Positions 15,811 through 26,741 of a stretch of DNA of 64,000 bases are shown here, in pieces (within the stretch, counting starts at the first letter, position 1; the number at the start of each line of letters is the position of its first letter). The stretch is from JASHPR01 sp963815375 (GTDB lineage Bacteria; Actinomycetota; Actinomycetes; Streptosporangiales; Streptosporangiaceae). The DNA lies in NCBI GenBank assembly GCA_963815375.1, contig CAWFGX010000004.1, positions 124,001 to 188,000 on the forward strand, written 5' to 3'. A program made the translations under genes and the position numbers. A model generated the notes under the pieces. The model saw only the letters and a program-made list of their open reading frames with translations, was not told the origin of the DNA and searched no databases.

Positions 15811-17919
15811 GTGCGATGGGCTGACGCGGTTCCGAACCTGCTGATCGGGTTGCGCGAGGGGCTTGAGGCGGGCCTGGTGGTCAGCATCCTGCTGGCCGCC
15901 CTGCGCAAGACGAGCGCGACAACCGGGCGGCAGCTGTCGGCAGCGCCCCTGTGGCTGGGCGTGCTCGGTGCCGTCATGCTGTCCGGCAGCTTCGCCGCGG
16001 TGCTCACATTCTCCACTGACGCGCTGTCCAGCAGGGCCCAGCAAGCCGTCGGCGGGCTCCTGAGCGTGCTGGCGGTGGGCCTGGTCACCGGGATGATCTT
16101 CTGGATGCGCCGGACCGCCCGCACGCTGTCCGCGCACCTGAACCAGGAGGTCGCGCGGGCCGCCGCGATCGGCGCTGGCGCACTGACGGTGACCGCGTTC
16201 CTGACGGTCGGCCGCGAGGGCCTGGAGACAACGCTGTTCATCTGGACAGCGGTGAAGGCGTCGGGATCAACGGTAGCGCCGCTGGTCGGTGCCGGGCTGG
16301 GCCTGGCCGCGGCGGTGGTCTTGTGCTGGCTGCTGTACCGGCAGGCGGTTCGGCTGGACCTGGGGTCGTTCTTCAGCCGGACGGCGATCGCGCTGATCGT
16401 GATCGCTGCTGGCGTGCTCGCCTACGGGCTCGGCGACCTGCAGGATGCGGGCTGGCTGCCCGGCCAGCAGTGGGTGGCGCTCGACCTGACCGCGCACGCC
16501 GACCCGAACTCCTGGTGGATGTCGGTCATCACCGGCGTGACGGAGCTGGCCCCGAAGATGACGGTGCTGCAGGTCGTGGCCTGGCTCGCTTACCTGGCCG
16601 TTGTCGTCCCGGCATTCGTGCTCGCTGGCCGCGCCGTTACCGCATCCGCGGCCGCCGCCGTAGGCTCCGCGGAGTCGCCGGGACGGTGGGAGCGGATCGC
16701 TGCCCGTCACGCCTGGCCGGTGGCAGGGGGCGTGGTCGTCGCACCAGTGCTTGTGGCAGGCCTGGTGATCGTGGCGGTGCCGGAGCCGGCAGATGCGGGA
16801 TCCGCCACCAGCGTGACGGTCACGCGGCATCAGTGTGCCCCGGAGTGGTCGTCCGGGCATACCGGCGCGCAGACATTCTCCGTCGGCAACCAGTCCGGGA
16901 TGGCGGGCGAGATCAACCTGGACAACGCGGCCGGGGCGGTCGTGGCCGAGATCGAGACCATCGGCCCGGCCACGACGGCTGATATGTCGGCGACCCTGGA
17001 CCGCGGCTCATACACGTTCGTCTGCCTGATGTCAGGCGGCACGACGCGCTCAGCGGCGGTACAGGTAACCGGGCAGCAGCAGCCCGCAACGGCGGCGGTC
17101 AAGCCGGTGACGCTGGCCGCGCTGACCGGCCCGAACCAGCAGTACCAGGCCTACGCCGCTGCCGGCCTGGTCACCCTGCAGAACGATGTGAGCCGGATCT
17201 ACGCCGACCTCGCCGCTGGTGACCTCGCCAGTGCGCGGCGGGACTGGCTGACCGCGCAGATGGACTGGGAGCGGGTCGGCGCCTCCTACGACAGCTTCGG
17301 CGACGCGGGACTGGCCGTGGACGGGCTGCCCGACGGACTGCCCCTGGGAGTCAGCGATCCCGGCTTCACCGGCCTGCACCGGCTTGAGTACGGTCTGTAT
17401 CACGGGCAGAGTGCCCCGGAGCTGCTGCCGGTGGCGGCGACGCTGAGCGGCGACATCACGACGGTGCAGGGTCTGCTCACCGGCGCCAACCTGGCCGGCG
17501 ACCCCACGAACCTGCCGGTCCGCGCACACGAGATCCTCGAGGACGCGCTGCGCGACCACCTGTCCGGCATCGACGACGAGGGCGCAGGCGCCGCCTACCC
17601 CGAGACCTACGCCGACACCCAGGTCACCGCGACCGTACTCACCGAGCTCCAGCGCCTGATCACCGCCCGCGCGCCGAAGCTCATGCCGACCCTGCGAACT
17701 CAGCTCGCCGCGCTGCAGGCAGCGCTGCTGGCCACCCAGTCCGGCGGGCAGTGGGTCCCGGTCAGCCAGGTGCCCCTCGCAGCACGTGAGCAGGTGGACG
17801 CCACGATCGGCGCGCTGCTGGAGAACCTCGCCTCAGTACCCGACCTGCTCGAGGTGCCACCCAGCCAGAGTTCGTGCCAGCCGTCGCCGACCACCACCTG
17901 CCAGGGAGACAGTTTTTGA
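15811..17919 (+). CDS. EfeU-EfeO fusion: ferrous/ferric iron permease fused to cupredoxin-imelysin domain
   Basis: 702-residue fusion of two normally separate Efe components. Residues 1-280 are an FTR1/EfeU permease with both iron-binding REGLE motifs (15-19 in IGLREGLEAGL and 135-139 in VGREGLETTL). A further membrane helix (VVVAPVLVAGLVIVAV, about 310-325) leads into a cupredoxin-like EfeO N-domain and then an imelysin/M75 domain with the HxxE motif in GLHRLEYGLY near residue 525. In other bacteria EfeO is a separate exported protein; here it is tethered outside by the permease. The GTG at 15811 has no Shine-Dalgarno and lies 7 nt from the iron box, suggesting a leaderless mRNA. efeB follows with a 4-nt overlap. 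Confidence 0.88.
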   Translation: MRWADAVPNLLIGLREGLEAGLVVSILLAALRKTSATTGRQLSAAPLWLGVLGAVMLSGSFAAVLTFSTDALSSRAQQAVGGLLSVLAVGLVTGMIFWMRRTARTLSAHLNQEVARAAAIGAGALTVTAFLTVGREGLETTLFIWTAVKASGSTVAPLVGAGLGLAAAVVLCWLLYRQAVRLDLGSFFSRTAIALIVIAAGVLAYGLGDLQDAGWLPGQQWVALDLTAHADPNSWWMSVITGVTELAPKMTVLQVVAWLAYLAVVVPAFVLAGRAVTASAAAAVGSAESPGRWERIAARHAWPVAGGVVVAPVLVAGLVIVAVPEPADAGSATSVTVTRHQCAPEWSSGHTGAQTFSVGNQSGMAGEINLDNAAGAVVAEIETIGPATTADMSATLDRGSYTFVCLMSGGTTRSAAVQVTGQQQPATAAVKPVTLAALTGPNQQYQAYAAAGLVTLQNDVSRIYADLAAGDLASARRDWLTAQMDWERVGASYDSFGDAGLAVDGLPDGLPLGVSDPGFTGLHRLEYGLYHGQSAPELLPVAATLSGDITTVQGLLTGANLAGDPTNLPVRAHEILEDALRDHLSGIDDEGAGAAYPETYADTQVTATVLTELQRLITARAPKLMPTLRTQLAALQAALLATQSGGQWVPVSQVPLAAREQVDATIGALLENLASVPDLLEVPPSQSSCQPSPTTTCQGDSF

Positions 17920-19172
17920 ACGACGACAACGCGCCGCCTAGTCGCGGGCGGCGAAGCTTCCTGTTCGGAACAGCGGCCGGCGTAACCGGCACGGCGCTCG
18001 CGGCTGGCGTGCTGGCAGGCGGAGCGCGGGCCGACGCCCGCGCCGCGGCAGCGGGAACGCCGCAGGCCGCCAGTTCGTACCCGTTTCATGGCCGGCACCA
18101 GTCCGGGGTGCTCACCCCGGGCCCGGCCCAGAAGCAGGGCTACGCGACCCTGGCGGCCTTCGACGTGACCGCCGAGAGCAGGCAGGAGCTGGCGGACCTG
18201 CTGCAGACGTTGACCAGCCGGGCCCGCTTCCTCACCGCTGGCGGCCAGCCGCCAGACCTCGGCGTTGGCCAGCCGCCCTCCGACAGCGATGTCCTCGGCC
18301 CTGTCATCCCCGCCGACGGGCTTACCGTCACCGTGTCCAGCGGCTCCACGCTGTTCGATGACAGGTTCGGGCTGGCCGCCGTCAAGCCGCTGAAGCTCAC
18401 GCCGATGAAGGTCTTCCCGAACGACTCTCCGGACCCGGCCTGGCTGCACGGCGATCTGCTGCTGCAGCTGTGCGCCAATCACCCGGACGCAATCCATCAC
18501 ACGATCCGTGACCTGACCAGGCACACCCGCGGAGGGATGCAGCCGCGATGGAAGATCGAGGGCTACAACTCGCCGCCCCGCCCTTCCGGGACCTCGCGGA
18601 ACCTCCTCGGCTTCAAGGACGGCACCGCCAACCCCACCGGGTCGCTGGCGTACAGCCTGATCTGGGTGGATGGCCCGGCCGAGCCGGCCTGGGCCCGGGG
18701 TGGCTCCTACCAGGTGGTCCGGCTGATCAGGATGCTGGTGGAGTTCTGGGACCGGGTGTCGATCAACGAGCAGGAGGGCATGTTCGGCCGGCGCCGTGAC
18801 AGCGGCTCGCCGCTGGACGGGAACAGCGAGTTCGACATCCCGGACTACAAGGCCGACCCGCAGGGCAGCGTTATCCCGCTCGCCTCGCACATCCGCCTGG
18901 CGAACCCGCGCACCCCGGCCACAGCGAACCAGCGGATCATCCGCCGCTCCTACAACTACGACCTCGGCGTGGACGCCAACGGCAACCTGCAGGCCGGGCA
19001 TATCTTCGTCGCCTACCAGCAGGACGTCCGGAGGCAGTTCGAGACCATCCAGAGCCGGCTGATCAACGAGCCGCTCGTCGACTACGTCCAGCCCTTCGGC
19101 GGCGGCTACTTCTATGCGTTCCCCGGTGTCACCGGCACCAGCGACTGGTACGGGAGGGCACTGCTCACCTGA
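17916..19172 (+). CDS. efeB: EfeB, Tat-exported Dyp-type haem peroxidase
   Basis: 418 residues starting with TTG at 17916, which overlaps the preceding TGA (TTGA) and has CAGGGAGA 8 nt upstream. A twin-arginine signal SRGRRSFLFGTAAG (Arg 12-13) is followed by a hydrophobic stretch and AlaGlyGlyAlaArgAla-type cleavage region. The DyP signature GFKDGTANP is near residue 232, and the distal RIIRRSYNYD segment is typical of EfeB. The enzyme is exported folded with haem and cooperates with EfeU/EfeO, probably oxidising Fe(II) at the cell surface. It is under the same iron box as the fusion gene. The ATG-type start at 17874 would put 14 extra residues before the Tat signal and is disfavoured. Confidence 0.88.
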   Translation: MNDDNAPPSRGRRSFLFGTAAGVTGTALAAGVLAGGARADARAAAAGTPQAASSYPFHGRHQSGVLTPGPAQKQGYATLAAFDVTAESRQELADLLQTLTSRARFLTAGGQPPDLGVGQPPSDSDVLGPVIPADGLTVTVSSGSTLFDDRFGLAAVKPLKLTPMKVFPNDSPDPAWLHGDLLLQLCANHPDAIHHTIRDLTRHTRGGMQPRWKIEGYNSPPRPSGTSRNLLGFKDGTANPTGSLAYSLIWVDGPAEPAWARGGSYQVVRLIRMLVEFWDRVSINEQEGMFGRRRDSGSPLDGNSEFDIPDYKADPQGSVIPLASHIRLANPRTPATANQRIIRRSYNYDLGVDANGNLQAGHIFVAYQQDVRRQFETIQSRLINEPLVDYVQPFGGGYFYAFPGVTGTSDWYGRALLT

Positions 19173-19230
19173 GCCTGGCCCTGGGAAGACCTGGTCTGCT
19201 CCACAGCCAGCGGACTCTACCGCATCGCGT

Positions 19231-19896
19231 CTACCAGCCGCGGGCGCGCCATTCGGGGACGTGGGGGCGCTCGGTGCCGAGCGTGGTGTCGTTGCCGTGG
19301 CCCGGGTACACCCAGGTGCCGTCCGGCAGCGTGGCGAAGACCCGTTCTTCGAGGTCGTCCATGAGCTGGCCGAACCGCTTGGGGTCGTGCTGGGTGTTGC
19401 CGGGGCCGCCGGGGAACAGCGAGTCGCCGGTGAACAGGTGCGGCTGGCCGGCCAGCTCGCCCGCAGCGTCGTAGCAGAGCGCGATGCTGCCGGGCGTATG
19501 ACCGCGCAGGTGGATGACTGACAGCTCGGCGTCGCCGACGCGGATCGTGTCGCCGTGCCGCAGCAGGTCGGTGACTGGGACCGGCAGCGGGCCAGCGTCG
19601 TCCGGGTGGGCGGCCGTCCTCGCCCCGGTGGCTTGCTGGACCTCCTTCAGCGCCTGCCAGTGATCCCCGTGCTGGTGCGTGGTAACGATCGTGGCCAGCG
19701 GTATGCCTCCGACCAGTGCCAGCAGTGTGCTGCCCTCGTTCGCAGCGTCGATGAGCAGCAGTTCGCCGGTGCTGCTGCAGCGCAGCAGGTACGCATTGTT
19801 GTTCATGGGGCCGACGGCCACCTTGGTGATGGACAGACCCGGAAGCTCTCTGGTGTCGGCTGGCCCGCCGACGGTCACGTCACCTGTGTACGTCAT
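19231..19896 (-). CDS. MBL-fold metallo-hydrolase (glyoxalase II-like)
   Basis: 221-residue zinc hydrolase. The metal motif HxHxDH is present as TTHQHGDHWQALKEV, followed by the conserved His in LRGHTPGSIALCYD, the Asp in LFTGDSLFPGGPGNT and the final His in WVYPGHGNDTTLG. That set matches the small glyoxalase-II/persulfide-dioxygenase-like branch. The start MTYTGDVTVG at 19894-19896 has GAGGA upstream; the longer open frame up to 20160 runs into the promoter region of the cellulase and is not used. Physiological substrate unknown; a thioester is the default for this group. Confidence 0.85.
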   Translation of the reverse strand: MTYTGDVTVGGPADTRELPGLSITKVAVGPMNNNAYLLRCSSTGELLLIDAANEGSTLLALVGGIPLATIVTTHQHGDHWQALKEVQQATGARTAAHPDDAGPLPVPVTDLLRHGDTIRVGDAELSVIHLRGHTPGSIALCYDAAGELAGQPHLFTGDSLFPGGPGNTQHDPKRFGQLMDDLEERVFATLPDGTWVYPGHGNDTTLGTERPHVPEWRARGW

Positions 19897-20148
19897 ATCG
19901 TCCTCGAGTCGTGGCTGCCCGTTGGGTGCGCTGCGCTCCGACAATCTTCGCCGGCCGGCGGCGCGACCTCCAGGCCGGGGCCCAGGCTGAAATTTTCGGC
20001 CCGCACCGTCCGGGGAACGACTACCAGAACGCTGTGACCTGCACTGCTGCCGGCCGGTGCGGCGCCGGCAACCAGCACGGGTGCGTGTCCGGAACTCCCT
20101 GCGTACGGTCCGGAAGGGAAGACCCGGCGCGGCCCGAGGAGGCATCCC

Positions 20149-21357
20149 ATGACCCGACAACGACCGATCCTGGCGATCGCCGTCGCGCTAGCTCTGCTGC
20201 TCGGCGGTGTGGCCGGGGTGCTGTTCACCAGCACGGCCGCGCGGGCCGCCACCACCACGCTGTGCCAGGAGCAGACGGCCCCTGTGGCAGGCGGCACCTA
20301 CACCGTCCAGAACAACGAGTACGACTCGAGCGCCTCCGAGTGCGTCACGACCGACGGCAACGCCGACTTCACCGTGGCCAACTCCGGTATCAGCAACTCC
20401 ACCAGCGGGTCGCCCGGCGCGTACCCATCGATCTACCAGGGCTGTCACTGGGGCAGCTGCAGCTCAGGCGGGCTGACAAGCAGCCCGGTCCAGGTGTCGA
20501 ACCTGACCGCTGGCAAGGTCACAACGAGCTGGAGCACCACCCAGCCTGGCGGCAGCAGCGATTACGACGTCGCCTACGACATCTGGTTCAACCAGACGCC
20601 GACCACCAGCGGCCAGCCCAACGGCACGGAAATGATGGTCTGGCTCAACCACAATGGCCCGGTCCAGCCGTTCGGCTCCGAGGTCGCCAGCAACGTCAGC
20701 CTGGGCGGCCACACCTACAACATCTGGGAAGGAACCCAGTCGGTCTGGAACACGGTCACTTACGACATGACCAGCGGCACCACCTCAGTAAGCAACCTGG
20801 ACATCGGCACGCTGACACAGGACATGGTCAGCCGCGGCTACACCCAGCGGTCCTGGTACCTGATCGACGTCGAGGCCGGCTTCGAGCTGTGGCAGGGCGG
20901 AGCCGGCCTGGCGACCACCTCGTTCTCGGTCAGCCTCAATGGCAGCAGCCCCACGCCGACGCCGACCCCCACTCCAACGTCCACGGCGACGCCGACCCCC
21001 ACACCGACCCCCACGCCCACTCCCACGCCGACCCCAACGCCCAGCCAGTCCGGCCCGGCTTCATGCTCGGCGGCCTACTCCCTGACCAACAGCTGGTCCG
21101 GCGGCTTCCAGGGACAGGTCGTGGTCACGAACACCGGTTCCGGCACGCTGAGCGGCTGGACCGTCCAGTGGACGTTCCCTGGTGACCAGAAGATCAACGA
21201 CTTGTGGAACGGCAGCTACACTCAGTCGGGTGAGTCGGTGACCGTTACGAGCCTGTCCTACGACGCCACCCTGGCCAAGGGCGCGACGGCCACGGTTGGC
21301 TTCACCGGGACCTTCACAAGCAGCGACGCCTCGCCGTCGAGCGTCTCCTGCACGTGA
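20149..21357 (+). CDS. secreted GH12 endo-beta-1,4-glucanase with C-terminal CBM2
   Basis: 402-residue exported cellulase. A Sec signal peptide (MTRQRPILAIAVALALLLGG, cleavage near residue 33 after AARAA) precedes a GH12 catalytic domain (about 38-260). The nucleophile Glu is in NGTEMMVWLNHNG (about residue 160) and the acid/base Glu in DVEAGFELWQGG (about 244). A Pro-Thr repeat linker (about 265-302) leads to a family 2 cellulose-binding module ending SSVSCT, with CSAAYSLTNSWSGGFQG and the Trp residues of the binding face. It resembles Streptomyces CelB-type enzymes. GAGGAGG lies 8 nt before the ATG. I found no CebR operator in the 252-nt upstream gap. Confidence 0.92.
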   Translation: MTRQRPILAIAVALALLLGGVAGVLFTSTAARAATTTLCQEQTAPVAGGTYTVQNNEYDSSASECVTTDGNADFTVANSGISNSTSGSPGAYPSIYQGCHWGSCSSGGLTSSPVQVSNLTAGKVTTSWSTTQPGGSSDYDVAYDIWFNQTPTTSGQPNGTEMMVWLNHNGPVQPFGSEVASNVSLGGHTYNIWEGTQSVWNTVTYDMTSGTTSVSNLDIGTLTQDMVSRGYTQRSWYLIDVEAGFELWQGGAGLATTSFSVSLNGSSPTPTPTPTPTSTATPTPTPTPTPTPTPTPTPSQSGPASCSAAYSLTNSWSGGFQGQVVVTNTGSGTLSGWTVQWTFPGDQKINDLWNGSYTQSGESVTVTSLSYDATLAKGATATVGFTGTFTSSDASPSSVSCT

Positions 21358-21371
21358 CAGCGGCTGGGACC

Positions 21372-22118
21372 TCAGCCCCACGCCGGCATCGCCGGCACGG
21401 GCCCGCCGCCGGCAACCGACAGCGCGGCGCCGTCGTCCCGGCCGGTCAGCCAGGCCAGCACCCAGCAGGCTGGCCCGCTAACCGTCGCCGGGCCTGCGGC
21501 GCCGCCCGCGGGGACCCGTCCAAGCATCAACCGCTGCGGCGGCTCGCCGGCCGGCCCTGTCACCTCGACCTGGCACGCGGGCACGTCGTCACGGCTGGCG
21601 AACTGCCCGGCCACCAGCTCCAGCTGGTCATCGACGAACTGGGCCGGCCAGTCGCTGGGCCCGTACGACAGGCCCAAATCCACATGGTGCATTTCCACCT
21701 CTGTGAGCCGCCGGAACAGTGTGAACCAGGCCGGGTGCTCCTGGCCCCTTATCCCGTGAACCGCTGCGCCCCAGGCGCTGGCGGGCAGGCTTGCCGCTTC
21801 GGCGGCGAAGGCGGCAGCTGACTGCCCCAGATCCTGGGCCAGCTCGGCCGCGGGACGGCTTGAGCCTGCCTCGATGGCGGCATCACGCGCCGCCACGCTT
21901 GGGTACTGCGGTGTCTCCACTCCGGTACGGGCCCAGATCAGCAGGTTGCGCAGGCCGCCGGCGTTGCCGGCCAGGTGCGCGAGCACGTGCCCGCGGCTCC
22001 AGCCGGGGAGCAGCGACGGCTCCCGCACCTGCCCGTCGTTGAGCCCGGCCGCGTCAGTGGTCAGCCGGCTGGTCGCCTCGCCGAGCCGCCCGCGCAGCCT
22101 TCCCGGGTCGCTGTCCAT
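21372..22118 (-). CDS. maleylpyruvate isomerase-like mycothiol-dependent (DinB/MDMPI) protein
   Basis: 248 residues. The N-terminal helical bundle has the metal-binding histidines of the DinB/MDMPI fold: GWSRGHVLAHLAGN near residue 45 and LTEVEMHHVDLGL near residue 140. The C-terminal segment GPACWVLAWLTGR is characteristic of the MDMPI C-domain. Family members catalyse mycothiol-dependent isomerisation or transfer reactions; the substrate cannot be inferred. The ATG at 22116-22118 is chosen because MDSDPGRLRGRLGEATSRL begins the first bundle helix; 41 upstream codons are unlikely to be translated. It converges with the cellulase gene. Confidence 0.8.
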   Translation of the reverse strand: MDSDPGRLRGRLGEATSRLTTDAAGLNDGQVREPSLLPGWSRGHVLAHLAGNAGGLRNLLIWARTGVETPQYPSVAARDAAIEAGSSRPAAELAQDLGQSAAAFAAEAASLPASAWGAAVHGIRGQEHPAWFTLFRRLTEVEMHHVDLGLSYGPSDWPAQFVDDQLELVAGQFASRDDVPACQVEVTGPAGEPPQRLMLGRVPAGGAAGPATVSGPACWVLAWLTGRDDGAALSVAGGGPVPAMPAWG

Positions 22119-22189
22119 CGCGTCACTCGCTTTCGTTCCGGCCCGCCAATCGTACGCCGTGAACCGGCGGGAGCTCCGCGGAGCAGACG

Positions 22190-22405
22190 TCAGGCTGGGT
22201 GGAATTGTCCCAGCTTGACGCCGCGCAAGAATGCCGCCCATCGGTCGGCCGGGATTGTCAGCTCTGGCCCCGGTACGTGCTTGGAGTCGCGCACAGCGAC
22301 GGTTGCGGTCTGGGTGGCTGCCCGGACTTCCACGCAGTTGCCGCTATTGCCGCTATAGCTACTCTTTCGCCATTGATTGTTAGACAGATCGTCCATCCTC
22401 CGCAT
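22190..22405 (-). CDS. DUF397 domain protein
   Basis: 71-residue protein with the DUF397 pattern NQWRKSSYSGNSGNCVEV, RDSKHVPGPELTI and WAAFLRGVKLGQF. Such proteins are paired with DUF5753-type XRE regulators across Streptomycetales and Streptosporangiales, as in the BldB/AbaA orfD-type modules that affect differentiation and antibiotic production. Its start overlaps the end of the XRE gene by 26 nt. Three candidate ATGs (22396, 22405, 22414) exist; 22405 is a compromise and the first residues are uncertain. Confidence 0.82.
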   Translation of the reverse strand: MRRMDDLSNNQWRKSSYSGNSGNCVEVRAATQTATVAVRDSKHVPGPELTIPADRWAAFLRGVKLGQFHPA

Positions 22406-23273
22406 TTCCCCCATCCTGCTCGCTTGCAATGCGCCGGATGAATGATACCGACGCCTCAGGCGGCAGGGCCTGCGCCCTAAGGTGCTCAAAAATAGAGGTG
22501 AAGCGGTTTATATCGATTTCGCTCTCCAGGAACAGGTCTCCCGCCTGGGTCTCTATGTAGACGACGTCATTCGCCGAGGGCTCTCCGAACTGGAGTATGG
22601 CAAATGCTCCCGCCATGCCCGGGTGCCCGCCGGCATCGTACGGGAGGACCTGCAGGGTGACATGTGGTAGCTCGGCCCGGTCCGTGAGCTGCTCCAACTG
22701 GGCGCTCATCACGCCGCGGCCGCCGACTGGCCGGTGCAGGGCTGCTTCGTCCATGATCGTCCACAGGCGCAGCGGAGGGTCACGGGTAAGTACTGCCTGA
22801 CGGTTAATGCGCGCCGCAACAAGACGCTGGATCTCTTCTTTTACAGCCGTGGGATTGCCGCGCTGGAGTGCCGCCTGCGCGTAGTCCCTGGTCTGCAGCA
22901 GGCCGGGAATGAACAGCGACTCATAATTGAGCAGTGAGCGGGCCTCGTTTTCAAAGCTGATGTAGGCCGCGTAGGCATCGGGCAGCTCAGCTGGAAATGA
23001 CTGAAGCCAGCTTTGCTCTGACGATTGCCGGGATAGCGCAAGCAACTCGCCGCGCTCAGGCTCGGCTACGCCGTACAAGCCCAGGAGAGCCATGAGCGTG
23101 CGGACCTGTGGCCGCGCCCGGCCTGATTCGATTCGGTAGAGTGTAGCCTCGTTTATGCCAGTCTGCTCCGATACCTCTTCGCGGGTTAATGAAGCAGCAG
23201 CGCGCAGGGTGCGCAGTTCGGCGGCTAGTCGGCGCAGACGCAAGGTAGGGACAGGATGCCGTCGAGGTGGCAT
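22380..23273 (-). CDS. XRE-family regulator with DUF5753 domain
   Basis: 297 residues. An N-terminal helix-turn-helix (ELRTLRAAASLTREEVSEQT, then GINEATLYRIESGRARPQVR, residues about 20-60) is followed by the DUF5753 domain containing PGLLQTRDYAQAAL and VLPYDAGGHPGMAGAFAILQF. Together with the overlapping DUF397 gene it forms the common actinobacterial regulator pair. The ATG at 23271-23273 lies 40 nt downstream of a perfect 18-bp inverted repeat, a plausible autoregulatory site. Target genes are not identifiable. Confidence 0.88.
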   Translation of the reverse strand: MPPRRHPVPTLRLRRLAAELRTLRAAASLTREEVSEQTGINEATLYRIESGRARPQVRTLMALLGLYGVAEPERGELLALSRQSSEQSWLQSFPAELPDAYAAYISFENEARSLLNYESLFIPGLLQTRDYAQAALQRGNPTAVKEEIQRLVAARINRQAVLTRDPPLRLWTIMDEAALHRPVGGRGVMSAQLEQLTDRAELPHVTLQVLPYDAGGHPGMAGAFAILQFGEPSANDVVYIETQAGDLFLESEIDINRFTSIFEHLRAQALPPEASVSFIRRIASEQDGGNAEDGRSV

Positions 23274-23312
23274 GCCGATGATCCTAGCGAGGCCGTCAAT
23301 CTTTCGCTTCTG

Positions 23313-23366
23313 TGCGTACGCCTATATTGCATTCTCACAGCGACGAAGGCAATATAGGCGTACGCA
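23313..23366. repeat. perfect 18-bp inverted repeat upstream of the XRE gene
   Basis: TGCGTACGCCTATATTGC (23313-23330) is repeated exactly in inverse orientation at 23349-23366, separated by 18 nt. Each arm contains the self-complementary GCGTACGC. It lies in the 179-nt gap between the divergent XRE gene and the small gene at 23453. It could be an operator for a dimer-of-dimers, a terminator-like hairpin, or both; the arm length makes chance very unlikely. Confidence 0.8.
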
Positions 23367-23452
23367 GATAATGCTCTGCTTTGGCACCGCAGCCTGCGCC
23401 TAGAGCTCAGCAGTTCCGGCCATGGCTGCCGACGGGGGGCCGGGAGTGAGTA

Positions 23453-23677
23453 ATGGAGCTGGTCGGCTCTCGTCAGCAGCAACTGGTGTTCCTGAACACC
23501 CACTGGGGCGGAAAATACGCCTTTTCCGCCCCGCGCCAGCCCGGTGGCCGGTGGACAGCGACCGCGAAATTCGGGCACTACGAGCGGCTGCAGGCGGAGA
23601 CGGCCAAGGATCTGCTCGAGCGCGTGCGTCACCACTACCGGTTCAGCGGGAGACGGCCGCGCTCAGCCGGCCTGTGA
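23453..23677 (+). CDS. small hypothetical protein divergent from XRE/DUF397
   Basis: 74 residues, charged and aromatic: VFLNTHWGGKYAFSAP, then WTATAKFGHYERLQAETAKD and LLERVRHHYRFSGRR. The pattern W-G-x-Y ... W-x-A ... L-x-A-x-T-x-x-x-L-L-x-x-V-R-x-H-Y looks like a family of short proteins seen beside XRE/DUF397 pairs in actinobacteria, but I cannot name it. GGGAGTGA lies just before the ATG. Its location across the 18-bp inverted repeat from the regulator suggests shared control. It ends 155 nt before uvrA. Confidence 0.55.
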   Translation: MELVGSRQQQLVFLNTHWGGKYAFSAPRQPGGRWTATAKFGHYERLQAETAKDLLERVRHHYRFSGRRPRSAGL

Positions 23678-23748
23678 TACGGGAATTCACTGGCGTATCA
23701 GGACGTTTTTGCATCTCAGGGTGGCACGGGCGGCCGATGCGCCACGCG

Positions 23749-23771
23749 TTGTCAGACCCCCCCGATACGAT
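23749..23771 (+). promoter_or_regulatory. PafBC-type (RecA-NDp) DNA-damage promoter of uvrA
   Basis: TTGTCAGAC, 8 nt, TACGAT matches the actinobacterial RecA-NDp consensus tTGTCRgtg-N8-TAnnnT at every strongly conserved base and at exact spacing. It would start transcription near 23778 and leave a leader of about 54 nt before the uvrA GTG. No LexA box is visible in the gap. Confidence 0.8.
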
Positions 23772-23831
23772 GGCGACGCCTGCTCGTATCGTCCGCAGGA
23801 GCCGCCGTCAAGACCGGAGAATTAAGCGAAA

Positions 23832-26702
<2,871 letters not shown>

Positions 26703-26741
26703 CGAGTGGCCGGCCGGGCGGCAAGGCCTACGCTCAGGCCG

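Noticed and set aside
19897..20148. CebR operator upstream of the cellulase gene
   Set aside because: No TGGGAGCGCTCCCA-like 14-mer could be found in the gap.
23678..23831. LexA/SOS box for uvrA
   Set aside because: No GAAC-N4-GTTC-like palindrome; the PafBC-type promoter explains damage control.
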